Below are positions 10,613-18,340 of a DNA stretch of 21,421 bases, piece by piece; the first letter of the stretch is position 1, and every line of letters starts with the position of its first letter. This stretch comes from Welwitschia mirabilis (taxonomy: Eukaryota > Gnetophyta > Gnetopsida > Welwitschiales): the NCBI GenBank assembly GCA_051453625.1, contig JBOZIK010000001.1, forward strand, positions 51,501,486-51,522,906. The letters are read 5' to 3'. The translations under genes and the position numbers were made by a program. The notes beneath the pieces are model-generated. The model searched no databases and was not told where the DNA came from. It saw only the letters and a program-made list of their open reading frames with translations.

Positions 10613-11082
10613 TCAAGGGTTTATTCCAATGTTCTAGTCATTGTCTGCTTAATTCCCTATTCTTTTCATTATTACCCCTATCCAATTTTCTTCTAAATCT
10701 TTTCTTTAGTTCCGACTCTAAAAGTCTTTTGAACCTACTTCCCTTTAGATTTATTAGTTTCTTCCATGTTTTCCTACAAAATATCTTTCCTCTTTTCTAG
10801 TGGCTCATGTTCTAGCATTGAATTAGGTAATTAATAGTGGATAATTTTTTAAAATTTTCTGTTATGGCTTCTTCTAAATTTTTAGTTTGATTAGTAGTTT
10901 ATGCTTGAGAAGATATTTTAGTCACTAGTGATTTCTCTATAGCTGTTCTACCAATTTATCTTTAGACTTTTCTTCTTTCTCTATACATTTTTACTTCCTT
11001 AATTATTTAATCAATTTTTTCTTATCTTTTATCTTTTCTATAATTGTTTCATATTTTGTGGCTGGTCTTCCATTTTCAAGCT
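10613..11082 (-). pseudogene. Lysine-rich coiled-coil remnant, probably retrotransposon 3' ORF
   Basis: On the minus strand, about 11080-10900, a stop-broken frame reads ENGRPATKYETIIEKIKDKK, then further Lys/Glu-rich heptad-like sequence ending KSKDKLVEQL. The composition suggests a coiled coil. Its place to the right of copia LTR A and on the same strand fits an extra 3' ORF of a Sirevirus-like element, as around copy B, but I see no motif that proves it. A cellular coiled-coil gene fragment is the alternative. Confidence 0.25.
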
Positions 11083-11365
11083 TTGAATAGCCTTGTTCAC
11101 TCTGCATTTTCAAAAATGTTATAGCATTTTAGTTCATTTTTATTAATCTAAGCTAATTTCCTCTTCTTAAATTATGCAAGGATATGCTAGTGTCTTAGTG
11201 TATTTGTCCCAATATTTTGTTATCCCTAAGTGCATGTACAAAGGTCACTAGGACATTTAAAAACTGGAATCTGGTGAGATTTATTATTTTCAACTTGATA
11301 GAATTATTAGTTCCTTGAATTGATCTCTATAAAAGCAACACTAAACATCCTATAAAAGAGAAGGA
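11083..11365. repeat. Direct repeat copy 2 (pair with 10327-10612)
   Basis: The segment aligns with 10327-10612 at an offset of about 755 bp. Shared blocks include ACTCTGCATTTTCAAAAATG, GTTATAGC, CTAATTTCCTCTTCTTAA, GTTATCCCTAAGTG, TGGAATCTGGTGAGATTTA, ATTTTCAACT and CCTATAAAAGAGAAGG. Orientation is unknown. Both copies keep TATAAAAG just before they diverge. Confidence 0.75.
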
Positions 11366-12986
11366 AGGCACATGTTTACACACTAAAATTTGAAGAATAT
11401 ATTTCTAAATATTTTTCTATCAATAACCCTTTTTTACCCTTTTTACTATCAGTTGTTCCATTCCCTCTTCAAATAAAATTTTACTCTGAAAAATCAAAAA
11501 GAATAAGTTAGTCAAAGAGGCAAAGTTTAAGAATAATAGAATAGAAATAAAAGAAAATTCATGTGATGTGAGGAAAAAATGAAAATGAAGTTTATTTCTA
11601 CTAAAATAACATTACCTTTGTTGTTGGAGGACACAGAAGAATTTAGTGGTTCAGAAATATCATGAAGGAAACATAGTGGTGCCTTGTTAAGAATAGGGAA
11701 ATATAGGATTGAAGGTGAATGAAATGTAAGGTGAAATTTATAAGATGTGTTTTTTAGGGTTTTTAAATACATGAAGTATGCAAATTTTGCATGGGGACAC
11801 GTGGAATTTAGCTGAATCGATGTGTTTTACAAAGTTAAGTTGTATCTTTATGCATATTGATGCATATTTGCAAAGACACATATCAACATCTTGTAGGTTT
11901 TTTACTAGACATCTGCATCACTTTTGCACCATATTTGCATATAAGTGTCATTCAAAATATTACAAAAAAATGAAAGATAAGTTTCTGGTTAATCAGGTAT
12001 ATGGTGATTTAGAATTCAATAATTAATTAGTCTCTAAACCCAATACCTAAATTAATGTCTTTGTTAACCTTTGTTTGTTGGTAAAGAACTTTAGATATGG
12101 GAAATTATAACAGTAACAATATACCTTTCAACACTTTTATGTATTAAAACTATTTACTTGAGCTATTAAAATGGTAATAAAAGTAGTAAGTATTAGGCAT
12201 CTTAGTTTATCATGAATTGGTATTTCACTCTTAGAGAGAATGATAAACATTTAAATAGTAAATGATAAATGTTTAGAGGAAATCTTATTATATTCAAGAA
12301 CTATTTAGCATTGAAAAAGAACATTAAGGTTTTAAAAAAAAGAGGAGATTAGACTAGGCTTAATCACATATAGAAATTCATCTTCCCATCTTGAATCATG
12401 GTTAGTAAAAAAAATACTTATAGGTAATTAAGTGCTAGATATATATAGATAAAGAATTTACATAGGACATCCATAAGAATATTGTCAGTAAGATTATTTT
12501 TCCATTTCTAACATGTTAATTCATTTTATTTTTTTTGAATAAACTAATCTGTATAGTAAGAAACCACTACAGTACCATAATAGATGTACTCCCTAGATGA
12601 TACAAAGGACTAACTACCATAGTTGCCTTTGATAGATGGTACATGATACAACATCAACTTGAATCCTATAATTTCTCCTTACCATATTTAAAACATTCTT
12701 AAATGTTAAGGTACTAAAGCACATCAAATAACTTACGCTATAACTTTTAAATGCTAGACTCAAGAGACCTAAATTACCATGGTAGTGTTAAAAAATGCTA
12801 ATCCTATGGATTGTTAGCACCTACTGCATAGTTTGTTTGTATATATGAACTGTATATTTAGTTCTAATCTCTTATTGGTTGTGAAATATGTATCCACCCT
12901 TGGATAAATGTATGTTTTATAATATTGATAAAACTATTATTATAAATATATACAATATTTACAATAAAAGCATAATCCAGGCTTAG
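11366..12986. other. Intergenic or decayed transposon DNA, no gene
   Basis: Both strands carry only short frames. The longest, about 80 codons on each strand around 11527-12026, are low-complexity and unlike any family I know. A near-palindrome, ATGCAAATTTTGCAT, lies at 11778-11792, followed by several TGCATATT/TTTGCAT motifs up to 11950. Another local redundancy is GATAAACATTTAAATAGTAA followed by ATGATAAATGTTTA near 12241-12276. Nothing supports a gene. Confidence 0.4.
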
Positions 12987-13297
12987 TTAAAGAGTAGTAA
13001 ATGGTGGGCTAAGTGGCACACAGTCTAATTCCTCAAGAGAGATTACCTCTATTAAATTTGAGGATTTCTTAATAATATCCTTAGGATGATAAGATTTTAA
13101 ACATTGACCATTCACTATAAAAGTGCCATTCCCATCAAAAATTATAAGCAAAACTGATCCATTGGCATATTATTAAACAACTTTAAATAGACCTTTCCAT
13201 CTAGACATTAATTTATTATGAAGGTGGCTTACATGAAATCAAATAAAAGAACATAATTACCTTTATTAAATATTTTCCTACGTATGTGCTTATCATG
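12987..13297 (-). pseudogene. Ty3-gypsy integrase C-terminal remnant (Athila/Tat-like)
   Basis: The minus strand begins HDKHIRRKIFNKGNYVLLFD, then after one frameshift reads SHLHNKLMSRWKGLFKVV, two stops, YANGSVLLIIFDGNGTFIVN and GQCLKSYHPKD. It ends SLEELDCVPLSPP and a stop. The order VLLF...L..KL.SRW.GPF.V......V....DG.GTF.VNGQ.LK.Y is the integrase C-terminal region of plant Athila/Tat-type Ty3-gypsy elements. The frameshift and several stops make it a fossil. It is oriented opposite to the gypsy element at 3812-8764 and is therefore a different insertion. Confidence 0.75.
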
Positions 13298-13569
13298 TTA
13301 AAATTTCATTTGTATCATCATCAGAAGTTTTTTTGTTTAGAGATTATATTCTTTGTTCATCTAATGGTTAAGTTAATCTACTTATAATAAGCATTGATTA
13401 AGAGGTTTACATATCAAGATAAGTGATAATTTTTAGAGATCTAAAAGTAAGTTTAACTAGTAACATGCATTATTTGTTATAAACTAATTCATATAGTCTA
13501 TATCCAAGGACATTTCTATAAATCATTTTATAAGCCCCTATGTGAGTGCTGATTACCTTAACTAATATT
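13298..13569. other. Unassigned spacer between gypsy remnant and copia LTR B
   Basis: This stretch has no open frame of note and no repeat similarity that I could see. It probably continues the gypsy integrase remnant in a state too decayed to read. GTGCTGATTACC (13547-13558) faintly resembles the reverse complement of a methionine-tRNA primer site but is not convincing. Confidence 0.3.
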
Positions 13570-14662
13570 TAAAGAATCTATAAATCCTAGAGGGGGTGAA
13601 TAGGTTTTTAACAAAAAATTCTTCTAAAAATATACAAGCACATATAATAATAATTTTAAATAAAAATGGAAAGAACAAACTGAAGGAATTTAATGAGAGC
13701 TATCACAAGAATATAACAATAATAAAAAATGAAAAATATGCACTAGAGAAGTGATTTATAGTGGTTCAGAAAACACCCCCTACTACACTCTTGGCTATCA
13801 GCTTCAACCTTAAGCTGATTCGGATCTTTGTTGCTTTTCATCTAGGCTTTTAGGTCAACTTGTAACCTTTATGAATGGACTTTTCAAGGCAGAGTCTCAA
13901 CCTTTACAAAGCAAAGCTTTTGGTAATGGAAGTATTCCTAAGTGCACTGGCTCACCTAATCTGAAATGCAACAATGGTGAACCATACTACTTAGAGTAAT
14001 AGTTCATAAGTATAAACTCTTATAGTGTATATGTGTCCTTAACCAAAAAGATATTAATAGTACAAATGTTCTTTTCTCTTAGAAAAAATTTGTAGTCAAA
14101 ATATTTCTATTCATTTTTTTATATAGGAGCCTAATTTAGTACATAGAAAAATGGATTTAACATAGTAACAACTAGATCTAGTGTAGAGTAAAATCTAGAA
14201 AATAGTCTAAAACATTTTGCTTCTTCTTTAACTGGTTGATCCCTTGAAACATCTAATTGACTTAATTAATTTTCATCACTTGACTCAATTAACCCCTTTT
14301 TCATTTAGTTAACTTAAGTGATATAATAGTTGATTTGATCAACCCTTTCTTATTCAGTCAACCAGAGTGACTCATGTTAGTTGATTTAGTCAATCCTAAC
14401 TGATGTCTGGTTGACTACCTTTATCCATGTTTGATTGATCCCTTATGAAATCCAATCAACCACCTTTATCTAAGTCTACTCACTTCCTTATGGATTCTGA
14501 TCGACTCCTCTTAAACTTAAACAATCTTTGAAAATAGAATCTTGAGAAAAACACTCATACTTATTTATCCTGCAAGATTTTATCAACCTATAATGTTTTC
14601 AACATATTTAATATATAAACAATATATTAGTTTGACATTAATTTGGCAATCTTAACTCAGCA
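13570..14662 (-). repeat. Ty1-copia 3' LTR, copy B
   Basis: This roughly 1.09 kb segment aligns along its length with 8765-9879. Shared blocks include GAATCTA..AATCCTAGAGGGGG (13575 onward), GATTTATAGTGGTTCAG (near 13750), CCTTTACAAAGCAAAGCTTT (near 13905) and the end TTGGCAATCTTAACTCAGCA. The minus-strand ends are TGCTGAGTT at the 5' side and GGATTTATAGATTCTTTA at the 3' side, so the canonical terminal CA has decayed. The distal part has many degenerate short units of the kind GGTTGATCCC/AATCAACC. The polypurine tract immediately to the right and the pol remnant further right set orientation and identity. Confidence 0.75.
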
Positions 14663-14665
14663 ATA

Positions 14666-14683
14666 TCCCTCCCCTCCCTCCTT
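14666..14683 (-). promoter_or_regulatory. Polypurine tract of copia element B
   Basis: Eighteen uninterrupted pyrimidines on the plus strand form an 18-base polypurine tract on the element's strand. It lies three bases from the LTR edge at 14662, the position and composition expected of the plus-strand primer for reverse transcription. It fixes this LTR as the 3' LTR of a minus-strand element. Confidence 0.75.
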
Positions 14684-15107
14684 GACATTAATGGAAAACT
14701 ATATATGATAAGAAACATATAATATCAATTTGATGGGAGATCTTGCAAAATCCCCCTATCAATATGCCATGTATAATAACTAATGATCATGATATTTTGA
14801 TATATAATGAAAACTAGCACTAACCATTAGATCATAATCATTAATCAAGGAGAAAATATATAACAACTAAGTATTCATAAAAATACAAGTGATAGACAAA
14901 TATTATAGTACTAATAAAGCTGTCTAAAATATGTTTGAAAAAGCATTGTCTACAGCTAAGTAGATAAGAAAACTACAGATAAAATAGATGTTTGAACACA
15001 AGTGGATTTTAAACATAAAACAATAGGGATGAGCAGTGAGACCATATTTGCTCCCCATTTTGACATCAATGATAAAGGAGAGAAACACAAGTAAAAGAAC
15101 AAATTAG
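14684..15107 (-). repeat. Copia 3' non-coding region with repeated polypurine motif
   Basis: On the plus strand the region carries CTCCCCATTTTGACATCAAT at 15051-15070, which repeats the arrangement at the LTR edge (CCCTCC then TTGACATTAATGG, 14676-14696). A weaker copy, AATCCCCCTATCAATATGCC, lies near 14750-14770. Read on the element's own minus strand these are G-rich purine tracts, like the multiple polypurine tracts reported for Sireviruses. No coding frame is visible here. Confidence 0.45.
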
Positions 15108-15395
15108 AGCCTTCTTCTTCTTCAAATTCTTCATTAAACTTAGAGTCCTCTTCTTCATATTCTTCGTCAGTCTTTTTTTATTAGAACTTCAATCTTCTTC
15201 TAAAGTATCTATAATCTGATAGCCTATTATGATAAGGACTTCCCTTGAATAACAAGTGCAAAAATCTAATATTTTAATAAGGAAAAGGGTTTTATTAGGA
15301 GGAGTCTTCTTTGATGAAGGAGAATTTGAGGATTTTGAGTTACATTCAGAAAAAATATACATTCTAGAAAGAGTGACACACCCTATAGATGACAT
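15108..15395 (-). pseudogene. Acidic-tail remnant near the copia 3' end
   Basis: A short minus-strand frame at 15395-15189 ends GYQIIDTLEED. After a stop, the same strand encodes a strongly acidic run, KKTDEEYEEEDSKFNEEF, at about 15178-15115. Charged, low-complexity or coiled-coil tails are common in the extra 3' ORFs of Sirevirus-like elements, so this is probably the end of the same decayed reading frame. No function is assigned. Confidence 0.3.
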
Positions 15396-15399
15396 GGAA

Positions 15400-16120
15400 G
15401 TTATGATTTTAAGCTTAGAATGAAACTAAACTCTAAAATGTTTATAGATATTTGCAATAAGGGAAAAGTAAGAAAGGGCTCTAATTTTGTGATATTTTAG
15501 TGGTGAGACCATATTTTTTAGTATAATAGCAGAAGAATTAATGGTATAATAAATTCCTACCAAAATAAAATATAAGCTCTATGATGTGAGATCTCATCAT
15601 GATGACTAGCAAGAGGTAAAAAAATGTAAGTAAAAACAAGATGTAAACAATGCTATTTTGAAATGAGAAAAGAAGTGAAAAGAGTGGTTTTTCACCTAAT
15701 GAACTTTCTAAATAGCTCTTGAGTTACTTTAGCCTTATCTTTGATAGAGTCATCAAGTGACCAAAACTCCTCATAATTACTCCTAAGAAGATTTGTAACT
15801 AAGAAAATAACTATAAGGTAATATTCATTCTTTTTCCCAAGACAAGGATGGAAAGAGTGGAGGAGTAAGTATTAAAGATAGCATTAGCATAAAATAATGG
15901 AGAGTAAAGGCTAAGTAGTACCAAAAACATAAAGAAAATATGAAAGATTAAGGTCATAAAGAAGTCTTACTATATCTCTTAGTTCCTACAACACATGTGA
16001 AGCAATAGCTCTTTCATGGTAAACGGGCTTATTCTTGAACTTGACAATTAAACAGTCAATGTCTTCTTCTAACATGCCTTGATAAAAATAAGAAGAATCT
16101 CTGTTACTGAGTACTTTTTG
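15400..16120 (-). pseudogene. Decayed extra 3' ORF region of the copia element (env-like?)
   Basis: Between the pol remnant and the LTR, a minus-strand frame stays open from 16120 to 15910 with a single internal stop. It reads QKVLSNRDSSYFYQGMLEED, then VKFKNKPVYHERAIASHVL and ELRDIVRLL. Reading continues with further stops and probable frameshifts towards 15400. Sirevirus-type copia elements often carry a third coding region at this place. The KPVYHERAI/ELRDIV pattern reminds me of the 'plant transposon protein' domain common in such ORFs, but that is a recollection, not a search result. No membrane or signal segment is evident. Confidence 0.35.
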
Positions 16121-16560
16121 TCATGATCTTTTGTAGGATTCATCTGTCATTACTACAACATGAAACTTCTAGAGACAAGAAAAAAATGGAAGAAGCAGAT
16201 AAGAATAGAGAGATACAAGTGGAATATAGACAAATAATAAAAAAAGATAGTGAGAACTAAAAGCTTTTATAAGGAGGTGAAATAAATCATATTTGAGAAA
16301 AAATTTTCGGTCTACTACATTTTTCACACCCTTCTTCTACCTTTTTCAATTGATCAAGTTCATGTATAGTTGATTAATTGAATCATGGGTTTAGCCTGCC
16401 TAGATATAATCAACCAAAAATTTAGTCTAGTCAACCTAACTTTAGACAGGCTGAACCTAGTATAAGTCTAGGTATCTAGGTAAAAATACAATTGACCTAA
16501 CTTCTCTAGATCTAATTAATGAAATTTATAACATCCCTGCTTTTAGTTGGAGGATGGTGA

Positions 16561-16800
16561 TAGAACCCTTAATCTGCGTCAAATATTTAAAAATTTATCG
16601 AAGTTTAAAAGTTTTATAAAAATATCAGCTAGCTTGTGATTAGCGTTCACAAAATTCATGGAAATGTTACCTTTTTCAACTTAATGTCCAAGTTTAATGT
16701 GTTTAGTGTGAGAATGCTAAATAGGATTTTTCGATATATTAATGGCATTTGTATTATTGCAAAAAAGGGATACCTAATCATAGTTGATCCCAAATAGCAA
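16561..16800 (-). pseudogene. Ty1-copia pol remnant: C-terminal end of RNase H
   Basis: Eighty consecutive codons in one minus-strand frame match the end of plant Ty1-copia polyproteins. The run starts LLFGINYD, passes FCNNTNAINISKNPI and HSHTKHI, then VEKGNISMNFVNANHKLADI and FIKLL. These correspond to the family blocks around the RNase H Asp (FCDN), the ISKNP and HSRTKHI motifs and the LADIFTKPL terminus. Four stop codons interrupt the frame, the usual Asp of FCDN is Asn, and a few codons between TKHI and VEKG are missing, so it is dead. It lies upstream, in the minus direction, of the extra 3' region and of the LTR at 14662-13570, as expected for the 3' end of one element. The rest of pol is absent or unrecognisable to the right. 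Confidence 0.85.
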
Positions 16801-16954
16801 AAAATTAATTCATATCAAGTAAATTCATAACTCAACTCTTGAAACACATTTAAAATTAGATGACTTCTTCGAAAAACAGGTACTACTGAGTTTATGAATT
16901 ACAAGAATGATACACAATTCCATAATTAAGATACTCAAGTTATTCATAAAAGAT

Positions 16955-17060
16955 CTTACGTAGCTGATGGGAAATGCAATAGTGGTGAACATGCATCCTC
17001 CATTTAGGAGGTCATGGGGTTTGAACCTCTAGATTCTTTGCTTGGAACACTATCAAGCTG
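16955..17060 (+). repeat. Possible tRNA-derived SINE fragment
   Basis: The stretch contains an A-box-like TAGCTGATGGG at 16961-16971 and, about 47 bases further on, GGTTTGAACCTC (17018-17029), close to the Pol III B-box consensus GGTTCGANNCC. Between them CCTCC-ATTTA-GGAGG could form an anticodon-arm-like stem. A box-to-box spacing of 40-60 bases is usual for tRNA-type promoters. It does not fold as a complete tRNA by eye, so a SINE head or decayed tRNA copy is more likely than a working tRNA gene. Confidence 0.3.
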
Positions 17061-17081
17061 TAGGCACAAATAAATTATTTG

Positions 17082-17130
17082 TTGGGTGATAGTGATAGCT
17101 CAATGTTTGGGCAATAGTGATGGCTAAATA
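17082..17130 (+). repeat. Short tandem duplication, 25 bp period
   Basis: TTGGGTGATAGTGATAGCTC at 17082 is followed 25 bases later by TTGGGCAATAGTGATGGCTA at 17107. It lies just right of the SINE-like segment and may be part of that element's tail. Confidence 0.6.
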
Positions 17131-17299
17131 GTGAAAATGTCTAATAAATGAATGATCAAAGCCTTAAACTAAGGTCAACGAACAATATTTATACATTTAT
17201 GAGAGCCCCACTCAATCATATTCTATATATTATAGCAATACATCGTAAGTTTCTTTAATGATATGATATAACTGCTCATATGCTCTTCACAGACAATGG

Positions 17300-17808
17300 G
17301 CATCAGTTAAACTGCATTAGTATTTGTTATGGCAACCGGAATTGAACATCCAAATTTAGACGCCTTTAAACTGGCAACCCTCATCAAATCATTTTTTCAC
17401 TCTTCAAATTCTGTAGGCTCGTTGGAAAATCATCCCACAAAGTGATCTGAGCTATTGACAAAAGCAGACGAGGCTGATCATCATGTATCATGCTAGACAC
17501 CTTTGTCGCTGGTTGAGAAATATGCATCAAAGAACCTTCTATTATAATGCCCCACATTGACAGTAGCACTGCTTGAACCCTGTAACGAATTATGCTGCAT
17601 GTTTAGAACTTGCTTTCCCTTATCCTCCGAGCATTAAAAATAATCATGGGACTTGTAAAACAGCAACCAGTATTTCTCATTTGTAATCAAATTTATCATC
17701 TACTGCGAATAGGCAACTTCAATCCCCCAGCTTAGTTTACACAAGGTAATGCAATCCCTCTGCGTGTGTTCTCTATAAAATACAGACAAGATAGAAAGAC
17801 TTGTTTGA
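17300..17808 (-). other. Probable DGD1 3' untranslated region and downstream sequence
   Basis: Downstream of the DGD1 stop, the minus strand is less AT-extreme than the repeat-rich DNA further left and shows no retrotransposon similarity. A GATAAA-type possible poly(A) signal lies at 17697-17692, but I see no unambiguous AATAAA. A 61-codon minus-strand frame at 17569-17384 matches no family I recognise and is not called as a gene. The exact 3' end cannot be set from sequence alone. Confidence 0.4.
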
Positions 17809-18340
17809 CTACCAACCATAAACAGGGTTCAGTACATGAGGTGGTAAGATATTGAGGTCCTTGCAATGCTGCTCACTCCAGTAACGGCTACCTGGTATTG
17901 CCCCCGTACATAGCCTTGCTGTTTCGCTTCCAGTGAGGCAATAGTGTGCAAAAGCAAGACAATTATCAAACATATTGCTGAGATTTGGCATTGAAACTGA
18001 CTGAATGGCTTTTACTTGTTTATCACTTGACTTTTTAGCTCTTGTCCCAGAACTTGGCATTCTATACAGGTCCGCACAGTCAATAAACCTCTCCGTTGCA
18101 GCTTCCCAAGAAAGACGGTATTGCTGCTCATCAGAAAGGGGTAAAGGTTCCATTTCTAATGCCTGCTTTACTCTTTGAACAAACTCTTCTGGAGTTTTGT
18201 ACATCAAGCAATTTGGAAAGGACCCAAAAAACTCATTAGATGGGTGATCCGCACAGACTACAATTTTTCCCATAGCTAGAGCTTCAGCTGTTGCAGTGCA
18301 AAGCACATCGCTCACACTAGGATTGATAAAGACTTTGTAT
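17809..18340 (-). CDS. DGD1: DGD1 terminal exon: catalytic C-lobe and C-terminus
   Basis: This last exon is 532 bp including the stop and begins after acceptor GACGCAG. It encodes [20 protein letters not shown], followed by [18 protein letters not shown]. The Asp of SDV and the Glu of AEAL are eight residues apart, matching the spacing of the GT4 E-x7-E motif with Asp in the first place. It continues through [10 protein letters not shown] and a variable Ser/Lys-rich linker to [21 protein letters not shown] and the DGD1-specific end [19 protein letters not shown]. Confidence 0.94.

Noticed and set aside
11527-12026. Frames of about 80 codons on both strands
   Set aside because: The composition is that of random AT-rich sequence, there is no family resemblance, and frames on both strands are equally open.
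13547-13558. Primer-binding-site remnant left of copia LTR B (GTGCTGATTACC)
   Set aside because: Only a partial match to the complement of the methionine-tRNA site. LTR B is a 3' LTR, so no primer site is expected there. The equivalent flank of LTR A is gypsy LTR sequence.
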